In this document: positions 6,626 through 14,496 of the stretch, in pieces | How positions within the stretch are numbered: position 1 is the stretch's first letter | Layout: each line of letters opens with the position of its first letter | From: Stenotrophomonas sp. | GTDB taxonomy: Bacteria; Pseudomonadota; Gammaproteobacteria; Xanthomonadales; Xanthomonadaceae | DNA length: 14,549 bases | NCBI GenBank assembly: GCA_003525885.1 | Contig: DQIG01000424.1 | Location: forward strand, 1-14,549 | Reading direction: 5' to 3' | Position numbers and translations under genes: made by a program | The notes under the pieces: generated by a model | Seen by the model: the letters and a program-made list of their open reading frames with translations, nothing else | Told to the model about the DNA's origin: nothing | The model's database searches: none

Positions 6626-7804
6626 ATGACCTTCCTCCCGCAACTTCGTATTCCCGCCACCTACATGCGCGGCGGCACCAGCAAGGGCGTGTTCTTCCGC
6701 CTGCAGGACCTGCCCGAAGCCGCACAGGTGCCGGGCGCCGCACGCGATGCGCTTTTGATGCGCGTGATCGGTTCACCCGATCCGTATGGCAAGCAGACCG
6801 ACGGCATGGGCGGTGCAACGTCCAGCACCAGCAAGTGCGTGATCATCTCCACTGCTTCTGTGCCGGACCACGATGTGGACTACCTGTACGGTCAAGTCTC
6901 GATCGACACCGCCTTCGTCGACTGGAGTGGCAACTGCGGCAACCTCAGCACTGCGGTTGGCCCGTTTGCGATCGCCAACGGGCTGATCGATCCGGCCCGC
7001 GTGCCGCGTGACGGTCTGTGCACCGTGCGCATCTGGCAGGCGAACATTGGCAAGACCATCATCGCCCACGTGCCGATGCGCGATGGCGAAGTGCAGGAGA
7101 TCGGCGATTTCGAACTGGATGGGGTGACGTTCCCGGCCGCCGAGATCCAACTGGAATTCATCGATCCGTCCGATGACGGAGATGCGGGCGCGATGTTCCC
7201 GACCGGCAATCTGGTGGACACCCTGGAGGTGCCCGGCGTGGGCAGCTTCGAGGTGACCATGATCACCGCCGGCATCCCCACCATTTTCCTCAACGCCGAG
7301 GACCTGGGCTACACCGGCACCGAGCTGCAGCCGGTAATCAACGAGGATAAGGGAGCGCTGGAGCGCTTCGAGAAGATCCGCGCCTACGGCGCCTTGCGCA
7401 TGGGGCTGATCAAGAGTCTGGAAGACGCGGCGACCCGCCAGCACACGCCGAAGGTGGCCTTCGTGGCGCCGGCACAGGACTACGTGTCGTCCAGCGGCAA
7501 GGCCATTCCGGCGTCGGCGATCGACCTGCATGCGCGTGCGCTGTCGATGGGCAAGCTGCACCACGCGATGATGGGGACTGCCGCCGTGGCGATCGGTACC
7601 GCAGCGGCGATTCCGGGCACGCTGGTCAATCGCGCGGCCGGTGGTGGCGAACGCGAAGCAGTAACCTTCGGCCATCCCTCCGGCACGTTGCGCGTGGGTG
7701 CGCAGGCCGGTCTCGTTGACGGCCAGTGGACGGTGACCAAGGCCATCATGAGCCGCAGCGCCCGTGTGCTGATGGAGGGCAAGGTGCGGGTGCCGGCCGA
7801 ATGA
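6626..7804 (+). CDS. prpF: 2-methylaconitate isomerase PrpF
   Basis: PrpF isomerises the AcnD product to 2-methyl-cis-aconitate, so that the pair AcnD+PrpF can replace PrpD. The 392-residue product is the normal length for this family, which has a diaminopimelate-epimerase-like fold. MRGGTSKG at 14-21 is the family hallmark. Lys70 (STSKC) and Cys104 (GNCGNLS) correspond, with a shift of three, to the Lys73 and Cys107 shown to be essential in the Shewanella enzyme, so the protein should be active. ATG 6626 gives the usual start MTFLPQLRIPATYMRGG with a weak GGA 7 nt upstream; a GTG at 6614 adds only four residues and lacks a binding site. It follows the toxin gene closely and is separated from prpD by an SMAG-like pair. 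Confidence 0.95.
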   Translation: MTFLPQLRIPATYMRGGTSKGVFFRLQDLPEAAQVPGAARDALLMRVIGSPDPYGKQTDGMGGATSSTSKCVIISTASVPDHDVDYLYGQVSIDTAFVDWSGNCGNLSTAVGPFAIANGLIDPARVPRDGLCTVRIWQANIGKTIIAHVPMRDGEVQEIGDFELDGVTFPAAEIQLEFIDPSDDGDAGAMFPTGNLVDTLEVPGVGSFEVTMITAGIPTIFLNAEDLGYTGTELQPVINEDKGALERFEKIRAYGALRMGLIKSLEDAATRQHTPKVAFVAPAQDYVSSSGKAIPASAIDLHARALSMGKLHHAMMGTAAVAIGTAAAIPGTLVNRAAGGGEREAVTFGHPSGTLRVGAQAGLVDGQWTVTKAIMSRSARVLMEGKVRVPAE

Positions 7805-7816
7805 TGTGCCGGTAAA

Positions 7817-7839
7817 CGCCAACCAAGGTTGGCGACTAC
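7817..7839 (-). repeat. SMAG-like palindromic element, prpF-prpD gap, copy 1
   Basis: The palindrome CGCCAACCAAGGTTGGCG (7817-7834) is followed by CTAC at 7836-7839, that is GTAG at the head when read on the minus strand. GTAG plus a short stem-loop is the layout of the S. maltophilia SMAG elements. It pairs with the oppositely oriented copy at 7865-7887, whose stem has the same CCAACC/GGTTGG core. Confidence 0.75.
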
Positions 7840-7864
7840 CGGGCCACGGAGACCGATTGCTTTG

Positions 7865-7887
7865 GTAGATGCCAACCTTGGTTGGCA
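7865..7887 (+). repeat. SMAG-like palindromic element, prpF-prpD gap, copy 2
   Basis: GTAG (7865-7868) followed by the perfect palindrome TGCCAACCTTGGTTGGCA (7870-7887). Together with copy 1 the two GTAG heads face each other across 25 bp. In RNA the two could fold as separate small hairpins or as one long hairpin. It lies 39 bp before the prpD start. Confidence 0.75.
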
Positions 7888-7925
7888 GGGTGCGCGGGCA
7901 ACCGCGCACCGCAACGAGGAGATCG

Positions 7926-9389
7926 ATGATGTCCGACAGTCACACTCCATCCAACGAACGCGCAGCGTGGGATGCGCTGCTGGTGGACATCGTCGATTAC
8001 GTGCGCGATGCGCGCATCGACTCACCGCTGGCGTTCCAGACCGCGCATCACTGCCTGCTCGACACCCTGGGCTGCGGCCTGGAAGCGCTGTCCTTCCCGG
8101 CCTGCAGCAAGCTGCTGGGTCCACTGGTGCCGGGCATCAGCGTGGTCAACGGCGCACGCGTGCCTGGCACGCACTACGTGCTGGACCCGGTGCAGGCCGC
8201 CTTCAACCTTGGCGCGATGGTGCGCTGGCTGGATTTCAACGACACCTGGCTGGCCGCCGAATGGGGCCACCCGTCGGACAACCTGGGTGGCATTCTTGCC
8301 GTCTGCGATTGGCTGGGCCGCAACGCCCCGGCCCTGCGCCGCCCGCCGCCGACCGTGCACGACGTGCTGCTGGCGATGATCAAGGCGCACGAGATCCAGG
8401 GCGTGCTGGCCCTGCAGAATTCCTTCAACCGGGTCGGGCTGGACCATGTAGTGCTGGTCAAGGTGGCCACCACGGCGGTGGTTGCGCAGTTGCTCGGGCT
8501 GGATCGCGAACGCATGCTCAATGCGCTGTCGCTGGCCTGGGTCGATGGCCAGTCCCTGCGTACCTACCGGCACGCGCCCAACACCGGCTCGCGCAAGAGC
8601 TGGGCGGCCGGCGATGCGACCAGCCGTGGCGTGCGCCTGGCGCTGATGGCGGCCAGCGGCGAGATGGGCTACCCCAGCGTACTCAGCGCGCCGACCTGGG
8701 GCTTTGAAGCGGTGTCCATGCGTGGCCAGGCGCTGACGCTGGGGCGACCGCTGGGCAGCTACGTGATGGAGAATGTGCTGTTCAAGATCAGCTATCCGGC
8801 CGAGTTCCACGGCCAGACCGCGGTGGAGGCGGCCATTGCGCTTCACCAGCAGCTGCGCGCGACGGGGCGGCGGGTCGAGGACATCGCGCATATCGCGATC
8901 CGGACCCAGGAAGCCTGCATCCGCATCATCGACAAGCAGGGCCCGCTGCATAACCCGGCCGACCGCGATCACTGCGTGCAGTACATGGTCGCCATCGCGT
9001 TGCTGCACGGGCGGCTGGTGGCCGAGGATTACGAGGACGACGTTGCCGCCGATCCGCGCATCGACGCGCTGCGCGCGAAGATGACCTGCCAGGAGGATCC
9101 CCAGCTCAGCGCTGATTACCTGGATCCGGACAAGCGCAGCATTGCCAACGGCCTGAGCGTGCGTTTCAACGATGGCAGTGAGCTGCCCGAGATACTGGTG
9201 GAGTATCCGCTCGGCCATGCCCGCCGCCGCGAAGAGGGGATTCCGCTGCTGATGGACAAGTTCCGCCGGCACCTGGCCCACCGCTTCCCGACCACCCAGC
9301 AGCAACGCATCCTGGCGGCATCGCTGGACCCGGTGGCGCTGGCGGCGATGCCGGTGACCGACTACGTGGACCTGTACCTGCCGGGGTAG
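7926..9389 (+). CDS. prpD: 2-methylcitrate dehydratase PrpD (Fe/S-independent)
   Basis: PrpD is the cluster-free MmgE/PrpD-family dehydratase that converts 2-methylcitrate directly to 2-methyl-cis-aconitate, the step AcnD plus PrpF also covers. The 487-residue product is close to the 483 residues of the enterobacterial enzyme and shows the conserved DFNDTW (103-108) and GHPSDNLGG (114-122) segments, with AHHCLLDTLGCGLEAL (40-55) near the N-terminus. No disruption is visible, so it should be functional and redundant with acnD-prpF. Two adjacent ATG codons (7926, 7929) follow GAGGAG at 7916-7921; the second has the better 7-nt spacing, so translation may begin one codon later. An in-frame ATG at 7869 falls inside the SMAG-like repeat and is rejected. 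It is the last gene of the operon, ending before a 28-bp inverted repeat. Confidence 0.95.
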   Translation: MMSDSHTPSNERAAWDALLVDIVDYVRDARIDSPLAFQTAHHCLLDTLGCGLEALSFPACSKLLGPLVPGISVVNGARVPGTHYVLDPVQAAFNLGAMVRWLDFNDTWLAAEWGHPSDNLGGILAVCDWLGRNAPALRRPPPTVHDVLLAMIKAHEIQGVLALQNSFNRVGLDHVVLVKVATTAVVAQLLGLDRERMLNALSLAWVDGQSLRTYRHAPNTGSRKSWAAGDATSRGVRLALMAASGEMGYPSVLSAPTWGFEAVSMRGQALTLGRPLGSYVMENVLFKISYPAEFHGQTAVEAAIALHQQLRATGRRVEDIAHIAIRTQEACIRIIDKQGPLHNPADRDHCVQYMVAIALLHGRLVAEDYEDDVAADPRIDALRAKMTCQEDPQLSADYLDPDKRSIANGLSVRFNDGSELPEILVEYPLGHARRREEGIPLLMDKFRRHLAHRFPTTQQQRILAASLDPVALAAMPVTDYVDLYLPG

Positions 9390-9396
9390 GGGTGGG

Positions 9397-9471
9397 GGGT
9401 AGTGCCGGCCGCTGGCCGGCAACCGGAATGAAGGGATGCATCGGGTTGCCGGCCAGCGGCCGGCACTACCC
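9397..9471. repeat. Inverted pair of SMAG-like elements, likely bidirectional terminator
   Basis: Two identical 26-bp elements (9399-9424 and 9444-9469), each GTAG plus the internal palindrome TGCCGGCCGCTGGCCGGCA, lie in opposite orientation with GTAG outward. Including flanking GG/CC the arms are 28 bp and perfectly complementary, around a 19-bp spacer. The RNA would form a very stable stem just after the prpD stop. Such dimers are the common arrangement of S. maltophilia SMAG sequences and can end or protect mRNA. Confidence 0.85.
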
Positions 9472-9483
9472 GACCGCCGGGAC

Positions 9484-9513
9484 GTCAACGCCTTGACGCG
9501 GCCTGCCTATAAT
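9484..9513 (+). promoter_or_regulatory. Sigma-70-type promoter of the macroglobulin gene
   Basis: TATAAT at 9508-9513 matches the -10 consensus fully. The -35 at proper spacing (TCAACG, 9485-9490) is poor, three of six. A start near 9520 would leave a leader of about 20 nt before the ATG at 9540. A small inverted repeat GTCAA-CGCC-TTGAC at 9484-9497 overlaps the -35 region and might be an operator; its TTGACG is too close to the -10 to be the -35 itself. Confidence 0.6.
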
Positions 9514-9526
9514 GGCCACCTCGATC

Positions 9527-9532
9527 AAGGAG
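9527..9532 (+). promoter_or_regulatory. Ribosome binding site of the macroglobulin gene
   Basis: AAGGAG ends 7 nt before the ATG at 9540, a near-ideal site that fixes the start and puts a signal sequence at the N-terminus. Confidence 0.8.
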
Positions 9533-9539
9533 TGACGAC

Positions 9540-12500
9540 ATGAGCGGTCCGGCACGGCGGAAGCGGTGGGGATGGGCGGCGGCAGTACTGGCAGGAGGCC
9601 TGTTGCTGGGCCTGGCCGGTTGCCGCAACGACAGCGGGCAGCTGCCCAAGGCCAGTGGTGAGGCGATCACCACCAAGGCCGAGCAGGTGAAGGAATTCAC
9701 CCTGCTGCGCGCCTACCCGGACCAGAAGAATGACGGCCTGTCGCTGGCGCTGGAGTTCTCGCGCCCGCTGGTCGGCACCCAGGATTTCGACAAGCTGGTG
9801 CGCTTCGAGGAGAAGGTCGGCACCGACGACAGCAGCTGGACGCTGTCCGATGACGGCCTGACCCTGCGCTACCCGTTTGTCGAGGCCGGCAAGGAGTTCA
9901 GCCTGGTGGTCTCGCCGGACCTGCTGGCCGCCGATGGCAGCCGGCTGGGCAAGGAGCTGAAGCAGAAGGTGTTCAGCGGCGAGCTGAAGCCGGTGGTCGG
10001 CTTCGCCTCGCAGGGCAGCGTGCTGCCGGCCAAGGACAGCCGTGGCCTGCCGGTGGTATCGGTGAACGTGCCGGAAGTCGATGTCGAGTTCCTGCGCGTG
10101 CGCGAGAAGGACCTGCCGACCTTCTTCAGCCAGTACCAGCGCGGCGGCCGCCGTGGCAGCTGGGAGCTGAGCAGCGACTACGAGCGCAGCCCGATCAACA
10201 AGCTGGCCGAGCCGGTCTACGTCAACCGCTTCATCCTGGGCGGCAAGAAGAACGAGCGGGTGCTGACCTACCTGCCGACCCAGGACATCAAGGAACTGCA
10301 GGAGCCGGGCCTGTACTTCGCCCTGCTCAAGCGCACCGGTGACTACGAAGGCGAGTTTGATACCGCGTTCTTCTCTGTCAGCGACATCGGCCTGCATACC
10401 CGTGCCTACAAGGACAAGCTGTTCGTGCACACCGCCGGCCTGAAGGACGGCGCCCCGCTGAAGGGCATCGACCTGCGCGTGCTGGATGCCAAGGGCGAGG
10501 TGGTGCTGAAGGGCAGCACCGACGGCAACGGCAATGCGCTGCTGAACTACACCCTGGATGCCACCCACGTGCTGGTTGCCAGCAGCGGCAAGGACACCAG
10601 CTTCCTGCCGTTCAACCAGCCGGCGCTGGACCTGAGCGAATTCGCCGTGGCTGGCCGTGACAACGCCTGGTTCGATGTCTACGCCTGGTCCGGCCGCGAC
10701 CTGTACCGCCCGGGCGAGACCGTGCGCCTGTCCGCGCTGCTGCGCGACAACGATGGCAAGCCGGTCAAGGCGCAACCGGTGTTCCTGCGCCTGAAGCAGC
10801 CCGACGGCAAGACCTTCCGCGAGACCCGTCTGCAACCGGGCGAGCAGGGCTACATCAACTTCGAACAGGTCATCCCCGCCGAGGCGCCGACCGGTCGCTG
10901 GCAGGTCGAGTTCCGTACCGACCCGGCCAGCAAGGAAGCGATCCAGGGCATGACCCTGCGCATCGAGGAGTTCCTGCCCGAGCGCATGAAGCTGGACCTG
11001 GACAGCGCGCAGAAGACGCTGAAGCCGGGTGAGGACCTGCGCCTGCAGGCCAATGGTGCCTATCTGTACGGGGCACCGGCCGATGGCAACCGCTTCACCG
11101 CACGCATGGCGGTGGCCGCCGAACAGAAGCCGGTGGAAGGCCTGCCGGGCTATTTCTTCGGTGACCCGACCCTGCAGCTGCCGCGCGAGGCCAAGGACGT
11201 GATCGATACCACGCTGCCGGCCAATGGCCAGCTGCGTGAGGATGTGGCGTTGCCGGAAGAGGCGGCCAAGGCCAAGGCACCGATCGCCGTGGTGCTGTCC
11301 GGCAGCCTGTATGAAACCGGTGGCCGCACCGTCACCCGTACCCTGAAGCGGGTGATGTGGCCGGCAAATGCGCTGGTGGGTGTACGCCCGTTGTTCAACC
11401 CTGATGATGGTGCAGATTCCAATGGCAATGCGCGCTTTGAACTGATGCGCGTGGATGCCGCCGGCGCGCCGCAGCCGGCCAAGGGCCTGAAGATCACCCT
11501 GGTGCGCGAGCTGCGCGACTACCACTGGACCTTCAACGACAATCGCTGGGACTACGACTTCACCCGCCGTTTCGAGAACAAGGAAACCCGCACCGTCGAT
11601 GCCGGCAGCAGCGCGGTCGCCTTTGATTTCCCGGTGGAGTGGGGCGAGTACCGGGTGGACGTGTTCGATCCGTCCACCGGCCTGACCAGCCGCTACCCGT
11701 TCCGCGCCGGCTGGAGCTGGGGCGATGACAACCGTGGCCTGGATGCACGCCCGGACAAGGTCAAGCTGGGCCTGGACAAGACCGGCTACAAGGCCGGTGA
11801 CACCGTGGAGGTGACGGTGACCCCGCCGCACGCAGGCAAGGGCATCCTGATGGTCGAGACCGACCGCATGCTGTACGTGCAGGACATCGAGGCCAAGCCG
11901 GGTTCGACCTTCAAGATTCCGGTCACCGCCGACTGGGAACGCCACGACGTCTACATCACCGCGCTGGTGTTCCGTGGCGGCAGTGCGCCGAGCAAGATCA
12001 CTCCGGCCCGTGCCGTGGGCGTGGTGCATGTGCCGATGGACCGCAAGGGACGCACCGTGGCCGTCGGCCTGGTCGCGCCCAAGCAGATGCGCCCGGAGCA
12101 GGACCTGCCGGTAACCGTCAGTGCGCCGCAACTGGCCGGCAAGACCGCGCACGTCACCGTTTCGGCGGTGGATGTGGGCATCCTCAACATCACCCGTTTC
12201 CCGGTGCCCGACGCCGGTGCGCACTTCTTCGCCCAGCGTCGCCTCGGCATCGATGCCTACGACATCTACAGCCGGGTGATCGAGAGCTTCGATGGCGGTG
12301 CCGGCAAGCTGAAGTTCGGTGGCGACATGGCGCTGCAGGCGTTGCCGCAGGCCAAGCGTCCGACCGCACGCGTGCAGACCGTGGACCTGTTCTCGGGCCC
12401 GGTGCAGCTGGATGCCAAGGGCAATGCCCGCATCCGCCTGAAGGTGCCGGACTTCAATGGCACCCTGCGCGTGTCGGCGCTGGTCTACAGCGATGACCAG

Positions 12501-14447
12501 TACGGCAAGCGCGACGTGGAAACCATTGTGCGCGCGCCGATCCTGGCCGAAGCCAGCATGCCGCGCGTGCTGGCCCCGGGCGACCGCAGCACCGTGACCC
12601 TGGACGTGCAGAACTTCACCGGCAAGCCGGGCCAGTTCAACGTGAAGGTGGAAAGCGAGGGCCCGCTGAACCTGGGCGAGGGCAGCCGCAGCGTGCAGTT
12701 GAATGCCGATGCCAAGACCACGTTGAGCTTCCCCTTGTCGGCACGCGAAGGCCACAGCGTGGCCAAGGTGCGGGTGCGGGTGGACGGCAACGGCTTCAAG
12801 GCCGATCGCCGCTATGACCTGCCGGTGCGTGCGGCGTGGCCGCAGGTGCTGCGTTCGCAGGTGCGCACGCTTGATCCGCTGGCCGCGGTCAGCCTCGACA
12901 ACAGCCTGACCGAGGGCCTGATGTCCGAGTCGGTGAATGCCCGACTGCTGGTCAGCCCGCTGCCGCCGATCCCGTTCGCCAGTGCACTGCAGGGCGCGCT
13001 GAATTACCCATACGGTTGTGCCGAGCAGACCACCAGCAAGGGCTACGCCGCGCTGATCCTGGACCAGGCGACGTCGTCGATGCTCGGTGCCGACGGCCTG
13101 GATGCCAAGACCCGTCGCGAGCGCATGGAAGGCGCGTTCGGCCGCCTGGCGTCGATGCAGGTAGCCAATGGCAACTTCTCGATGTGGGGTGACGACGGCT
13201 ACGTGAACCCGTGGCTGACCCCGTACATCACCGAGTTCCTGCTCGATGCCAAGGACGCCGGCTTCGCGGTGCCCGACAACGTGCTGCAGAAGGCGCTCAA
13301 CCGCCTGAGCGAGGATCTGCTGTCCGGCGGCAACCAGTTCTACGGCCAGGATGACCGCGAGAAGCTGAAGTTCGCCAACCAGGCGTACTCGGGCTACGTG
13401 CTGGCGCGGGTCAACCGCGCACCGCTGGGCACCCTGCGCACGCTGTACGACAACGAGCGCAGCAAGGCGGTCGGTGGCCTGTCGCTGGTCCATCTGGGCG
13501 TGGCGCTGTCGCTGCAGGGTGATGCCAAGCGTGGCCAGGCGGCGCTGGCCGCGGCCTTCGCCAAGTCCAGCAGTGAACGCCCGTCGTACTTCGGCGACTA
13601 CGGCAGCGCGATCCGTGATGACGCGCTGATGATCGCGCTGACCCACGAAAACAAGCTGGCCAAGCCGGCCTGGGACGCGCGTGCAGTGGATCTCGGCCGT
13701 GGCCTGGATGCGCGCCGCAATGCCGGCTGGATGTGGCTGAGCACGCAGGAACAGGTGGCAATTGCCCGCCTCGGCAAGGCGCTTGCTGCCAACCAGAAGG
13801 CGCTGGTAGCCGGCGAGCTGGTGATCGGTGGCAACACCGAAGCCATCGGCGAGCGCAAGTTGTTCGGCCGCAACTTCAGCGCCAGTGAGCTGGCCAGCGG
13901 CGTGCGCTTCACCCCGCAGGGGCAGCCGCCGATGTTCGCCAGCATCGACGTGGCCGGCATCCCGCGCAGCGCACCGGCGCCGGACAACAGCGTGCTGGGC
14001 GTTGAGCGCAGCTACTACGGCACCGATGGCAAGCCGTGGTCGCCGCGCCCGCTGAAGGAAGGCGAAGCACTGATCGTGCGCGTCACCGTTACCGCCGACA
14101 CCACGATGCCCGATGCACTGCTGACCGATCTGCTGCCGGCGGGCCTGGAGATCGAGAACTTCAACCTGGGCGATGCCAAGCAGTGGGCCGACGTGGTGGT
14201 CGATGGCATCACCATCAGCGACCGTGGTGAAGCCGCCGATACCAAGCACGAGGAGTTCCGCGACGACCGCTACGTGGCCGCGCTGAAGCTCTCGCGTGGC
14301 AGCAAGGCCAACGTGTTCTACCTGGTGCGTGCGGTGACCCCGGGTACCTACTCGGTGCCACCGCCGCTGGTGGAGGACATGTACCGGCCGCAGCTGCGCG
14401 GCGTCGGCCGCAGCAACCCGACCACGATCACGGTGGTGCAGCCGTGA
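9540..14447 (+). CDS. yfhM: Bacterial alpha-2-macroglobulin lipoprotein (YfhM/ECAM-like)
   Basis: A 1635-residue periplasmic lipoprotein of the thioester-containing alpha-2-macroglobulin type, thought to trap attacking proteases and to work with the repair glycosyltransferase PBP1C. RRKRW and a hydrophobic stretch precede the lipobox LAGC with lipidated Cys28; the next residue is Arg, not Asp, so outer-membrane sorting is predicted. Macroglobulin-like domains follow: N-terminal ones to about 370, an MG2-type domain near 382-480 (GRDLYRPGETVRL), and the core A2M segment near 945-1040. The thioester domain (about 1130-1410) carries PYGCAEQ with Cys1160 and Gln1163, so the thioester is intact, as CAEQ where E. 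coli YfhM has CLEQ. The C-terminal domain ends with AVTPGTYSVPPPLVEDMY. It has its own promoter and is followed by a probable pbpC start. Confidence 0.95.
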   Translation: MSGPARRKRWGWAAAVLAGGLLLGLAGCRNDSGQLPKASGEAITTKAEQVKEFTLLRAYPDQKNDGLSLALEFSRPLVGTQDFDKLVRFEEKVGTDDSSWTLSDDGLTLRYPFVEAGKEFSLVVSPDLLAADGSRLGKELKQKVFSGELKPVVGFASQGSVLPAKDSRGLPVVSVNVPEVDVEFLRVREKDLPTFFSQYQRGGRRGSWELSSDYERSPINKLAEPVYVNRFILGGKKNERVLTYLPTQDIKELQEPGLYFALLKRTGDYEGEFDTAFFSVSDIGLHTRAYKDKLFVHTAGLKDGAPLKGIDLRVLDAKGEVVLKGSTDGNGNALLNYTLDATHVLVASSGKDTSFLPFNQPALDLSEFAVAGRDNAWFDVYAWSGRDLYRPGETVRLSALLRDNDGKPVKAQPVFLRLKQPDGKTFRETRLQPGEQGYINFEQVIPAEAPTGRWQVEFRTDPASKEAIQGMTLRIEEFLPERMKLDLDSAQKTLKPGEDLRLQANGAYLYGAPADGNRFTARMAVAAEQKPVEGLPGYFFGDPTLQLPREAKDVIDTTLPANGQLREDVALPEEAAKAKAPIAVVLSGSLYETGGRTVTRTLKRVMWPANALVGVRPLFNPDDGADSNGNARFELMRVDAAGAPQPAKGLKITLVRELRDYHWTFNDNRWDYDFTRRFENKETRTVDAGSSAVAFDFPVEWGEYRVDVFDPSTGLTSRYPFRAGWSWGDDNRGLDARPDKVKLGLDKTGYKAGDTVEVTVTPPHAGKGILMVETDRMLYVQDIEAKPGSTFKIPVTADWERHDVYITALVFRGGSAPSKITPARAVGVVHVPMDRKGRTVAVGLVAPKQMRPEQDLPVTVSAPQLAGKTAHVTVSAVDVGILNITRFPVPDAGAHFFAQRRLGIDAYDIYSRVIESFDGGAGKLKFGGDMALQALPQAKRPTARVQTVDLFSGPVQLDAKGNARIRLKVPDFNGTLRVSALVYSDDQYGKRDVETIVRAPILAEASMPRVLAPGDRSTVTLDVQNFTGKPGQFNVKVESEGPLNLGEGSRSVQLNADAKTTLSFPLSAREGHSVAKVRVRVDGNGFKADRRYDLPVRAAWPQVLRSQVRTLDPLAAVSLDNSLTEGLMSESVNARLLVSPLPPIPFASALQGALNYPYGCAEQTTSKGYAALILDQATSSMLGADGLDAKTRRERMEGAFGRLASMQVANGNFSMWGDDGYVNPWLTPYITEFLLDAKDAGFAVPDNVLQKALNRLSEDLLSGGNQFYGQDDREKLKFANQAYSGYVLARVNRAPLGTLRTLYDNERSKAVGGLSLVHLGVALSLQGDAKRGQAALAAAFAKSSSERPSYFGDYGSAIRDDALMIALTHENKLAKPAWDARAVDLGRGLDARRNAGWMWLSTQEQVAIARLGKALAANQKALVAGELVIGGNTEAIGERKLFGRNFSASELASGVRFTPQGQPPMFASIDVAGIPRSAPAPDNSVLGVERSYYGTDGKPWSPRPLKEGEALIVRVTVTADTTMPDALLTDLLPAGLEIENFNLGDAKQWADVVVDGITISDRGEAADTKHEEFRDDRYVAALKLSRGSKANVFYLVRAVTPGTYSVPPPLVEDMYRPQLRGVGRSNPTTITVVQP

Positions 14448-14453
14448 CTGCGC

Positions 14454-14481
14454 GGACGGGCCGCGACGGCGCGGCCCGTCC
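14454..14481 (+). terminator. Perfect 12-bp hairpin after the macroglobulin gene
   Basis: GGACGGGCCGCG (14454-14465) pairs exactly with CGCGGCCCGTCC (14470-14481) around an ACGG loop, starting 7 bp after the stop codon. No T run follows, so it may attenuate read-through into the next gene or shield the mRNA end rather than stop transcription fully. Confidence 0.55.
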
Positions 14482-14496
14482 TGCTGGCAACCTGCA

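Noticed and set aside
7869..7925. ATG extension adding 19 residues to PrpD
   Set aside because: The codon lies inside a SMAG-like palindrome and has no binding site, while GAGGAG directly precedes 7926/7929.
7817..9471. Palindromic repeats as a CRISPR array
   Set aside because: Only two inverted pairs with unlike stems exist, 1.5 kb apart with a gene between; there are no regularly spaced direct repeats.
9493..9498. TTGACG as the -35 box for the TATAAT at 9508
   Set aside because: Only 9 bp separate the two, far from the 16-18 bp needed.
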